From PNNG01 sp046291695 (GTDB lineage: Bacteria > Bacteroidota > Bacteroidia > UBA7662), in contig JBKBSO010000017.1 of the NCBI GenBank assembly GCA_046291695.1, forward strand, positions 1 through 64,000: DNA of 64,000 nucleotides, in the 5' to 3' direction. Below, piece by piece: positions 33,921 through 41,690 of the stretch; the first letter of the stretch is position 1; each line of letters opens with the position of its first letter. The notes below the pieces were generated by a model. The model did no database searches and was not told the DNA's origin. It worked only from the letters and a program-made list of their open reading frames with translations. Position numbers and translations under genes: made by a program.

Positions 33921-36900
33921 ATGAAAGGGAAGATGATAATGAAAAACAATGTTTGGTTACTGGCTGTGCTTATGGCATTTGCCGGTATAACGGAAACGAC
34001 AGCCCGCGAAGATCTGGCAGCACAGCCGCGTGTTGACCAGACGAACCGACAGTTTATTGCTCGTGTGGCATCGAACTGTACCCCTCCCAGTGCGAGGATT
34101 AACCTCGACATCAACAACGTACGTGCCTTGATTCTTCGTGGTAACGATATGTGGTGGGACCAGGGCGGCACGGGTAATCCGCGTTATGAAGTGCCTAAAC
34201 TCGATGATCCGAGTTTGCCAAAGAAGCATTCTTTGTTTGCAGGGTCCATTTGGGTAGGTGGTATTGACGCCAATGGTGTATTAAAGGTTGCGGCCCAAAC
34301 TTATCGCCAGACTTCTACTTTGGGTGTAGGCTGGTGGGCTGGGCCACTGGTAATCGATTCGGCTTTTACTACCCGCGATGAGTGTCGTCGTTGGGATACC
34401 CACTGGAAAGTTGAGCGTCGCCAAATTCAGGAGCACATCGCTGCGATAGCTTCTGGAGATCCAACCTACATTGTACCAGATGCTATTCGTAACTGGCCGT
34501 GGCAGGGTGATGTAACCCTTGGTCAGGAGCTTTATATGGCTCCATTTGTTGACGTAGATGCCGATGGCGTGTATAACCCACAAGCAGGTGATTATCCGGA
34601 TATTTTTGGTGACCAGTCGATTTGGTTTGTTACCAACGACCGTGGTGCTCCTTCTACTTCAGGTGCCAGCCAAATAGGCATGGAAATTCAGACCCAGGCA
34701 TTTGCTTATCAATCGAACGACGAGCTGAACAACATGACGTTCTATTCAAACAAAATTATTAACCGCTCTACAGTTCGCTTGGACTCTTGCTTTATGGCGC
34801 AGTGGGTTGATCCGGATTTGGGAAATCCAGTTGATGATTTTGTAGGTTGTGATGTTCCTCGCGGTTTAGGCATTTGCTATAATGGTGATGACGATGACGA
34901 AGGTATTCAGGGTTATGGTTTGAATCCGCCTTCGGTAGGGGTTGACTTCTTTGAAGGTCCTTTTTCGGATCCCAATGATGGCATTGATAACAACCGGAAT
35001 GGTTTGGTTGACGAATTGATTGCCGTAGGTTGCGATCCAACGCCACAAACCGAGCGGATTATCATGGCGAAGTTTTTGTACTTCAACAATGACAGTTCTC
35101 CCATTGGTAACCCTACAACGGCGGAGCATGCTTATAACTATATGATTGGTCGTTGGAAAGACAATACCAGAATGGTTTATGGAGGAAATGGTTATCCCGG
35201 ATCACAAGGGGCAACTGCCCTGCCAGCCGATTTGATGTTCCCCGGAATTTCAGACATGCAGTATGGTTGGGGCTTGGGTGGATCAGTTCAGAATCCGATT
35301 ACTCCTCCCTTCCCTTGGGATGAAAACAATCCTGGTCCAGGTGCGCAGCCTAACGTTCCTGCCGACCGTCGTTTTGTGCAGTCAGCAGGACCTTTCACCT
35401 TGGTACGAGGAGCTGTAAACTACATCACCATAGGTGTAGTTTGGGCGCGTGCTTCTTCAGGAGGTGCCCGTGGTTCGTTTAACCTCTTGCTCCGTGCCGA
35501 CAGTAAGGCCCAGGCGTTGTTCGATAACTGTTTCCAGACCATTGACGGTCCGGATGCACCAGATGTATCCATCACTGAGCTCGATCAGGAACTGATTCTT
35601 TCGTTTAGCTACCGTCCTTCCAGCAATAACTTCGGATTACAGTATCTCGAAGAAGATCCGATCATTAAGGCTTTGAACGACAACGCACCTCCAGGTGCAC
35701 CATTCTTTGATCCTTTCTATCGTTTCGAAGGTTTGAAAGTGTACCAATTGGCAGAGTCAAACGTATCTACCGGTGAGTTAGATGATCCAAACCGTGCCCG
35801 CTTGCTTTATCAGGGCGACATCAGGAATGATGTGGGTAGGATTATCAACTGGGAATTTGATCTGGATATTGAGCGTTCAATTCCCTTCATTGCTGTAGAA
35901 GGTGCAAACCAAGGGGTGAATATGAGCCTGCGTGTAACACGTGACCTGTTTGCTGAAGGTAGTGACCGTTTGGTGAACTTCAAGCGTTATTACTACTTGG
36001 TAGTGGCGTATGGTTACAACAATTACGCAACCTTTGACCCGGTAACCGATACTGGGCAAACCCGTCCGTACTTGGCAGGTCGTAATAATGTAAAGACCTA
36101 CACGGGTATACCGCACAAGTGGGAGCCCACTTTCAATGGCTTGATTTTGAATTCGCAGTATGGCGATGGTCCTTTGATAACGCAAATTGAAGGACGTGGA
36201 AATGGCGGTACGGCTTTACAACTTACAGAAGAAACGGTAGCTGAGATTTTGGCCAATGGCTATGCAGTTGCTCCGAAATATGTAGGGGGTGCAGGTCCGG
36301 TTAGTATCAAGGTTATTGACCCGACGCTGGTTCCGCGTTCTAAAATGATTATGGGTATGTACCGTGGTAATCCTAACGACAGTGATCCTGTGAATGATCA
36401 GGCTAAGTGGTACATTGTACATCAAGGTGATACCATATTCTCTGACACGACCATTTCGGTTGGATCTGAACAGATTTTGGGATACTTTGAGAATGCAGTA
36501 ATATTCCGTCGTCTTGGATTAAGCGCTACTATTCTGAATGTGCCAGCACCCGGTGCGGAGCCTGAAAAGGGAAATGGCGTAATCACTTCCGGTTTCACTT
36601 ATGAAGATTTATCGCGAGAGTGGTTGCAGTTTTTGCCTGATGATCCGCGTTTAGAAGTATTCGACTGGATTAAAGCAGGACCTCCCGGTGGTGATCCGTT
36701 AGTAGCTACCGGTGACCCAAATAGGTTCTTTGAAAATTTGGTGCCAGCCGAATGGACACAGTTCAACATCAACGGTGGTACCTGGTCGCCGATGCGTTAT
36801 GCAGCACCTACGCCTTTCCATCCTGGGGTATTTAATTCTCAGAACGACAATCAGCCGTTGAATGTGCCATTCCGCGATCGTGCTCGTTTGGATAGTCTCA

Positions 36901-37898
36901 AGAGTATTGATGTAGTTATTACGCCAAACAAAGACCTTTGGACCAAGTGTGTGGTATTGGAAATGTGCGAAAACCCAACCTTATCCCAGGGAGGACGTCG
37001 CCGTAACCAATTGCGTGCAGGTGCATCGGTAGATAAGAATGGTAATATTGATGGATCTGAAGGACGAGCTGGTTTTGGCTGGTTCCCCGGTTATGCCATC
37101 AATGTGGAGACTGGCGAGCGTTTGAATATGGCTTTTGGCGAAGATAGTCGTTTGTCGATTCCTAACGGGCGCGATATGATATGGAACCCAAGTTCACAGT
37201 TCATTGGTGATCCGCTTGTTGGTCAGCCAGATATTGTGATGGGTGGTAAGCATTTCATTTATGTATTTGGATCGCGTTACGACCAAGGCGAAACCCCTTA
37301 TGGTGTGATCACCCGTAATGGATCTGGTGGCCAGCCCTTCCTTCAGAACATCAACGTTATTCGCGACTTTTATGCAGATGTTTTGTATTGTGCGGTGCCG
37401 ATGTTACGTCCGGGACGTAATTTGCTTGATAATGAGTATCGGGCTCAGATTCGGGTGAATCAGCGTTATGGTCGTTATCTCAATCCTGGTGTAACTGCTC
37501 AAAACAAAGCTAACCCGTATTATGAAATTGATGCCACTGGTTTGGCGCCAATCAAAAATGATTTGGCTACAGCGCAGTCAGCGCTTGATTTGATACGGGT
37601 AGTTCCAAATCCTTATTATGCGGCTTCGCGTTATGAGACCAGCCAGATTGATAACCGTGTACGGATTACCAATTTGCCTCAGCGCTGCGAAATCAGGATA
37701 TATACGGTTGGTGGCACCTTAATACGTACCCTGCGTAAGGATGACCCATTCACCTTTGTGGATTGGGATTTGCAGAACCAGCAGCGTATTCCGATTGCTA
37801 GCGGTGCTTACATCATCCATGTGAATGCCCCAGGCATTGGTGAAAAAGTGGTGAAGTGGTTCGGTGTTACCCGTCCGATTGACCTCGATACATTCTAA
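33921..37898 (+). CDS. Giant secreted protein with FlgD/T9SS-like C-terminal domain
   Basis: A 1325-residue exported protein of unknown function. The start at 33921 (MKGKMIMKN) gives a signal peptide ending ETTA near residue 28. The open frame extends upstream to 33729, but that part overlaps the receptor gene and is not signal-like; ATGs at 33933 and 33939 are alternatives. The N-terminal part (NNVRALILRGNDMWWD, LFAGSIWVGGIDANG) is of a type that I associate with large Bacteroidota surface proteins. A DDDDE and D/N-rich segment (about 310-375) could bind calcium. The last 95 residues (VVPNPYYAAS to IASGAYIIHV) resemble FlgD/T9SS beta-sandwich tails. It lies between a TonB receptor and a PorV-like gene with gaps of 7 and 33 bases. 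Confidence 0.8.
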   Translation: MKGKMIMKNNVWLLAVLMAFAGITETTAREDLAAQPRVDQTNRQFIARVASNCTPPSARINLDINNVRALILRGNDMWWDQGGTGNPRYEVPKLDDPSLPKKHSLFAGSIWVGGIDANGVLKVAAQTYRQTSTLGVGWWAGPLVIDSAFTTRDECRRWDTHWKVERRQIQEHIAAIASGDPTYIVPDAIRNWPWQGDVTLGQELYMAPFVDVDADGVYNPQAGDYPDIFGDQSIWFVTNDRGAPSTSGASQIGMEIQTQAFAYQSNDELNNMTFYSNKIINRSTVRLDSCFMAQWVDPDLGNPVDDFVGCDVPRGLGICYNGDDDDEGIQGYGLNPPSVGVDFFEGPFSDPNDGIDNNRNGLVDELIAVGCDPTPQTERIIMAKFLYFNNDSSPIGNPTTAEHAYNYMIGRWKDNTRMVYGGNGYPGSQGATALPADLMFPGISDMQYGWGLGGSVQNPITPPFPWDENNPGPGAQPNVPADRRFVQSAGPFTLVRGAVNYITIGVVWARASSGGARGSFNLLLRADSKAQALFDNCFQTIDGPDAPDVSITELDQELILSFSYRPSSNNFGLQYLEEDPIIKALNDNAPPGAPFFDPFYRFEGLKVYQLAESNVSTGELDDPNRARLLYQGDIRNDVGRIINWEFDLDIERSIPFIAVEGANQGVNMSLRVTRDLFAEGSDRLVNFKRYYYLVVAYGYNNYATFDPVTDTGQTRPYLAGRNNVKTYTGIPHKWEPTFNGLILNSQYGDGPLITQIEGRGNGGTALQLTEETVAEILANGYAVAPKYVGGAGPVSIKVIDPTLVPRSKMIMGMYRGNPNDSDPVNDQAKWYIVHQGDTIFSDTTISVGSEQILGYFENAVIFRRLGLSATILNVPAPGAEPEKGNGVITSGFTYEDLSREWLQFLPDDPRLEVFDWIKAGPPGGDPLVATGDPNRFFENLVPAEWTQFNINGGTWSPMRYAAPTPFHPGVFNSQNDNQPLNVPFRDRARLDSLKSIDVVITPNKDLWTKCVVLEMCENPTLSQGGRRRNQLRAGASVDKNGNIDGSEGRAGFGWFPGYAINVETGERLNMAFGEDSRLSIPNGRDMIWNPSSQFIGDPLVGQPDIVMGGKHFIYVFGSRYDQGETPYGVITRNGSGGQPFLQNINVIRDFYADVLYCAVPMLRPGRNLLDNEYRAQIRVNQRYGRYLNPGVTAQNKANPYYEIDATGLAPIKNDLATAQSALDLIRVVPNPYYAASRYETSQIDNRVRITNLPQRCEIRIYTVGGTLIRTLRKDDPFTFVDWDLQNQQRIPIASGAYIIHVNAPGIGEKVVKWFGVTRPIDLDTF

Positions 37899-37931
37899 TT
37901 CTAAATGACACGAAGCATGAAATTGGAACAT

Positions 37932-38972
37932 ATGAAGAAGATAAGCCTGGCAATAGTAGCACTCACAACCTTGGTTGTGAGTGCCTACGCAGGCAATCCC
38001 GACCGTCGTGGTCAGGCTGGAGCAACAGAATTGCTTATTGTACCCTGGGCACGTAGTGCTGGCTGGGTTGGTGTAAATACATCCTTAGTGCGTGGAATTG
38101 AAGCGGAGCGTATGAACGTAGCTGGCTTAGCTTTCACGGAAAAGACAGAATTGAATTTTTCGCGTACCACTTGGTTGAGCGGCAGTGATGTATTTGTAAA
38201 TGCCTTTGGATTGGCTCAGCGTATTAATGAGTCGAGTGTATTGGGTTTTTCGGTGATGTCGTTGGATTTAGGTGCCATCGATATTACCACTACTGAAAAT
38301 CCTGATGGTGGATTGGGAACTTACCGTCCTAGTTTTGCGAACATTGGTATATCGTATGCGCGCTCCTTTTCTGATCGTATACATGGCGGTGCAACTGTAC
38401 GTGTAATTACGCAAGGCATTTCCGATGTGAGCGCTCAAGGCGTGGCCTTCGATGCCGGTATTCAGTACGTAACTGGCCCTAAGGATGCCTTGAAGTTTGG
38501 TATCGCCCTCCGCAACGTGGGTACGCCAATGGTATTCGGCGGTGATGGTTTATCGGCTCGTGGTGTGATGCAGGGAAGCAATGTTGCGCTTACCTTGAGT
38601 CAGCGTTCACAGCCTTTCGAGATGCCTTCACTCATGAACATCGGTGCCTCTTACGATTTGTATCCGCTTGATGGGGATGAAGCTTACCGTTTAACATTAG
38701 CGGGTAACTTTACCTCACACTCTTTCACCAACGACCAGTATGGTGTAGGAGCAGAGTTCAGCTGGCGAAAGATGTTTGCGATTCGTACGGGTTATCAGTT
38801 CGAAAACAGCGTAAACGATCCTGAATTGACACAAAATGTGTACACAGGACTCAATATGGGTGTTTCTATTGATGCTCCTTTTGGGAAGAGTGTATTTGGG
38901 TTAGATTATGCCTACCGTCACACCAACTTTTTTGGAGGAACACATTTATTAGGAATCAGGTATACCCTTTGA
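37932..38972 (+). CDS. PorV/PorQ-family outer-membrane barrel protein
   Basis: A 346-residue FadL-like barrel. A signal peptide (about 1-20, ending SAYAG) precedes GATELLIVPWARSAGWVGVN and IEAERMNVAGLAF, a pattern of the PorV/PorQ family, and the protein ends in GIRYTL, typical of a barrel C-terminus. PorV itself acts as a shuttle in type IX secretion, binding the C-terminal domains of cargo. This copy is not linked to other T9SS genes but to a TonB receptor and a giant secreted protein, so it may serve that protein specifically (inference). I chose the ATG at 37932; the frame is open from 37905. Confidence 0.85.
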   Translation: MKKISLAIVALTTLVVSAYAGNPDRRGQAGATELLIVPWARSAGWVGVNTSLVRGIEAERMNVAGLAFTEKTELNFSRTTWLSGSDVFVNAFGLAQRINESSVLGFSVMSLDLGAIDITTTENPDGGLGTYRPSFANIGISYARSFSDRIHGGATVRVITQGISDVSAQGVAFDAGIQYVTGPKDALKFGIALRNVGTPMVFGGDGLSARGVMQGSNVALTLSQRSQPFEMPSLMNIGASYDLYPLDGDEAYRLTLAGNFTSHSFTNDQYGVGAEFSWRKMFAIRTGYQFENSVNDPELTQNVYTGLNMGVSIDAPFGKSVFGLDYAYRHTNFFGGTHLLGIRYTL

Positions 38973-38981
38973 TTTTTTTGG

Positions 38982-38989
38982 TAAATTTG
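38982..38989 (+). promoter_or_regulatory. -7 element in the greA leader
   Basis: TAAATTTG matches TAnnTTTG exactly. A start site about seven bases on would fall at the beginning of the terminator stem that follows. The -33 partner is not clear. See the terminator at 38994-39032. Confidence 0.45.
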
Positions 38990-38993
38990 CAAG

Positions 38994-39032
38994 GAAACGC
39001 TCCGCTTCGGCTGGGGCGTTTCTTTTTATTTT
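38994..39032 (+). terminator. Intrinsic terminator, possible attenuator of greA
   Basis: GAAACGC (38994-39000) pairs with GCGTTTC (39016-39022), and the stem extends inward to a C(TTCG)G tetraloop with one bulge; a T-rich tract (TTTTTATTTT) follows. It closes the receptor/giant protein/PorV-like unit but also lies between a TAAATTTG element and the greA start at 39051. Confidence 0.85.
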
Positions 39033-39050
39033 AACCTCAACGCAAAAGAG

Positions 39051-39524
39051 ATGAGTCAGGTTTCGTATTTCACCAAGGAGGGCTTAGAGAAGCTCAAGGC
39101 AGAATTAAATGATTTGAAGGGTAGAGGCCGTTCAGAAATTGCCAAAGCCATTCAGGAGGCACGTGACAAAGGGGATTTGTCGGAAAATGCCGAGTATGAT
39201 GCTGCCAAAGATGCTCAGGGGCTTTTGGAGTTAAATATCTCCAAATTGGAGCATATCTTATCCAGCGCACGTGTGATGGATGAAAGTCAGATCGACACTT
39301 CCAAGGTTCAGGCCTTAACCACGGTTAAGATTAAAAATGTGGCCAATGGAGCGAGCATGTCGTACACTTTGGTGTCGGAGAAGGAAGCCGATTTAAAAGC
39401 GGGTAAGATATCTGTTAGTTCGCCGATAGGTAGTGGTTTATTGGGTAAGAAGGTAGGGGAAGTGGCTGAAATTCAGGTGCCCTCAGGATTGATGAAGTTT
39501 GAAATTTTGGAAATAAGTATTTGA
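39051..39524 (+). CDS. greA: Transcription elongation factor GreA
   Basis: Rescues backtracked RNA polymerase by stimulating transcript cleavage. The N-terminal coiled coil (about 5-75) carries the conserved acidic tip within ENAEYDAAKDAQG (D and E residues that enter the secondary channel), and the C-terminal FKBP-like domain has SPIGSGLLGKKVGE. Length (157) is standard. The gene is followed at once by a HIT gene. Its 75-base leader contains an intrinsic terminator. Confidence 0.97.
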   Translation: MSQVSYFTKEGLEKLKAELNDLKGRGRSEIAKAIQEARDKGDLSENAEYDAAKDAQGLLELNISKLEHILSSARVMDESQIDTSKVQALTTVKIKNVANGASMSYTLVSEKEADLKAGKISVSSPIGSGLLGKKVGEVAEIQVPSGLMKFEILEISI

Positions 39525-39526
39525 GT

Positions 39527-39919
39527 ATGCCCAGTATTTTTACACGTATCATCGCCGGTGAAATTCCCTGTCATAAAGTAGCGGAAGACGATCAATACTT
39601 GGCGTTTCTCGATATACAACCGCTTACGGAGGGACATGTATTGGTGATTCCGAAGGTTGAGGTAGATTATATTTTTGATTTGGAAGACGAGTGGTTATCG
39701 GGCTTGATGCTATTTGCGAAGAAGATTGCACCAGCTATTAAACAAGCGGTTCCTTGCAAGCGTATAGGCGTAACGGTAATTGGCTTGGAGGTGCCGCATA
39801 CACATGTACATCTGATTCCGATGAATGAGGTTCAGGATATGAATTTCGGCAAGCGCAAGCTAAATCCGGGTACGGATGAGTTGGCTGCAACAGCTGCCGC
39901 CATACGAGCTAACCTATAA
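39527..39919 (+). CDS. HIT-family (histidine triad) nucleotide hydrolase
   Basis: A small cytoplasmic purine-nucleotide hydrolase/transferase. The first half contains FTRIIAGEIPCHKVAED, and the histidine triad H-x-H-x-H is in PHTHVHLIPM. Length (130) is normal. The ATG at 39527 follows the greA stop by two bases; a TTG at 39521 overlapping that stop is less likely. Its 3' end overlaps that of ruvC on the other strand by 11 bases. Confidence 0.94.
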   Translation: MPSIFTRIIAGEIPCHKVAEDDQYLAFLDIQPLTEGHVLVIPKVEVDYIFDLEDEWLSGLMLFAKKIAPAIKQAVPCKRIGVTVIGLEVPHTHVHLIPMNEVQDMNFGKRKLNPGTDELAATAAAIRANL

Positions 39920-40487
39920 GTTTGTCGGGATTATTTCTTAGAAAGCTTTTCCACCCACCCTTTGCGGTGGGTATTTTTTTGCCATTGGTTTGGAAGTGGT
40001 GACAAACGGCTGCGGCCAGTGCATCGGTGGCATCGAGTTTATGGCTGCTGAGTTCTGTTTTAAGCAGGGTATCGAGCATGGCGGCAACTTGTTCTTTAGA
40101 AGCATTGCCATTACCTGTAATGGCCTGTTTGATGCGTTTGGGTGCGTATTCGGTAATAGGAATTTGACGGGAGAGGGCTGCGGCAATGGCTACGCCCTGC
40201 GCGCGACCCAGTTTGAGCATACTTTGCACGTTTTTTCCGTAAAAGGGTGCTTCAATAGCGAGTTCATCGGGATGGTAGCGGTCGATGAGTCGGATCATTT
40301 CCGTGAATATTTTACTCAGTTTTAAGGCATGTTCACCGGTAACTCCCATGTTGAGTACACCCAATTCGATAAGTTCAAAATAATTGCCTCGTGTTTGTAT
40401 AAGGCCAAACCCCATAATATTGGTGCCTGGATCGATTCCCAGTATAATTTTTTCGCCGCTTGGAATGGGTGTACTTACTTTTTGCAT
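39909..40487 (-). CDS. ruvC: Holliday junction resolvase RuvC
   Basis: Endonuclease that cuts Holliday junctions with RuvAB. The acidic catalytic residues are visible: D19 in GIDPGTN, E79 in AIEAPFYGK, and D152/D155 in LDATDALAAAVCHH. Residues 166-192 form a basic extension (from QTNGKKIPTAKGG) beyond the usual C-terminus. Its codons contain, on the opposite strand, the terminator of the greA-HIT transcript. Confidence 0.95.
   Translation of the reverse strand: MQKVSTPIPSGEKIILGIDPGTNIMGFGLIQTRGNYFELIELGVLNMGVTGEHALKLSKIFTEMIRLIDRYHPDELAIEAPFYGKNVQSMLKLGRAQGVAIAAALSRQIPITEYAPKRIKQAITGNGNASKEQVAAMLDTLLKTELSSHKLDATDALAAAVCHHFQTNGKKIPTAKGGWKSFLRNNPDKLIG
39953..39980 (+). terminator. Terminator of greA-HIT, inside the 3' end of ruvC
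   Basis: ACCCACC (39953-39959) pairs with GGTGGGT (39966-39972) around six bases, followed by ATTTTTTT. It lies 33 bases after the HIT stop codon and within the codons for RuvC residues 170-179 on the opposite strand. Confidence 0.85.
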
Positions 40488-40570
40488 GGCCCTGCCAAGA
40501 TACGGATTCGCAGCATGCTAATGCTTCAAAAATCCGTTAGAATAGGTACATTCGTGCCTGAGAAAGAATT

Positions 40571-41674
40571 GTGACAAACCTAGCTCCTCATACCGAATCG
40601 ATTAGTCCGGCCACTGTATTTCGCCGCCGGTTTTTTAATCACAAGCCTGCGGTGGCGGGTGGGTTGTTTCTCCTATTGGCGGTATTTTTAGCCTTATTTG
40701 GGGCTTTGGTTGCGCCTGATGGCAGTCGTAATGCCAATCAGCAGGATTTGCGATTAATTGCGTTATCCCCGGGCAGTCGGATCAGCCAGTTGATTTTTGT
40801 TCCCAATGATTACCTACCCACGGTGTGGTACAAGCGTTGGTTTTTGGGCGAGGAGGATCCGCTTGAGCGTATTCCCTTGGCAGCATGGCGGCTTGAGGGA
40901 GCACTGCTTCATTATCGTATTTACGATGCTTCTGAAGCGTCTTGGTTAGTTGTGAGTTTGGAAACACCGAGGGGTAGTTATCGTATTAAGGAGCAGTTTT
41001 ATTGGTTGGGGACGGATGTAATGGGCCGAGATTTGCTGAGTCGCTTATTGCTGGGCTTGCGTGTGTCGTTAGGTGTAGGTTTTATCGCTGTGCTCATCAG
41101 CATCGGTATAGGAGCCAGTTTGGGTGCTGTAGCAGGCTATTTTAAAGGAAGGGTTGATTTGTGGATTAGTTGGCTCATCAATGTAATTTGGTCGATCCCT
41201 TCGTTGCTATTGGTCATTGCTTTTTCCTTGGCATTGGGCAAGGGTATGTGGCAGGTGTTTTTAGCGGTAGGCCTCACCATGTGGGTAGATGTAGCCAGAA
41301 TTGTACGGGGACAGGTGCTTGCGCTGCGGGAGCAGGAGTTTGTTACTGCCGCTAGGGCAATGGGATTTAGCCATTTTCGGATTATTTTCCGACACTTACT
41401 CCCCAATGTAGTGGGGCCGGTAATCATTATGGCCGCGAGTAATTTTGCCACGGCCATTTTGGTAGAATCGGGATTGAGTTTCCTTGGTTTGGGTGTACAG
41501 CCGCCTACCCCAAGTTTGGGCATGATGATCAAAGAGCACTATCCGTACATCATTATGGATGCGGCCTATTTGGCCTTGGTACCTGGTGTAGTCATCTTGC
41601 TGTTGGTACTTGCTTTTAACCTTTTAGGCAACGGATTGAGCGATACTTTTGACAGTAAAGTGAAAATGAGTTAA
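40571..41674 (+). CDS. Oligopeptide/dipeptide-type ABC transporter permease
   Basis: An inner-membrane permease of the OppC/DppC family. An N-terminal helix (about 28-50) is followed by a periplasmic stretch of about 100 residues, then WLGTDVMGRDLLSRLLLGLRVSL and five more helices. The EAA loop, which contacts the ATPase, is readable as EFVTAARAMGFSHFRIIFRHLLPNV. The partner permease, ATPases and binding protein are not nearby, which is common in Bacteroidota. The start is GTG; a weak TACATTCG element (40547-40554) precedes it. The phosphatase gene follows 16 bases on. Confidence 0.9.
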   Translation: MTNLAPHTESISPATVFRRRFFNHKPAVAGGLFLLLAVFLALFGALVAPDGSRNANQQDLRLIALSPGSRISQLIFVPNDYLPTVWYKRWFLGEEDPLERIPLAAWRLEGALLHYRIYDASEASWLVVSLETPRGSYRIKEQFYWLGTDVMGRDLLSRLLLGLRVSLGVGFIAVLISIGIGASLGAVAGYFKGRVDLWISWLINVIWSIPSLLLVIAFSLALGKGMWQVFLAVGLTMWVDVARIVRGQVLALREQEFVTAARAMGFSHFRIIFRHLLPNVVGPVIIMAASNFATAILVESGLSFLGLGVQPPTPSLGMMIKEHYPYIIMDAAYLALVPGVVILLLVLAFNLLGNGLSDTFDSKVKMS

Positions 41675-41690
41675 TTTGTACTATTAGCTT

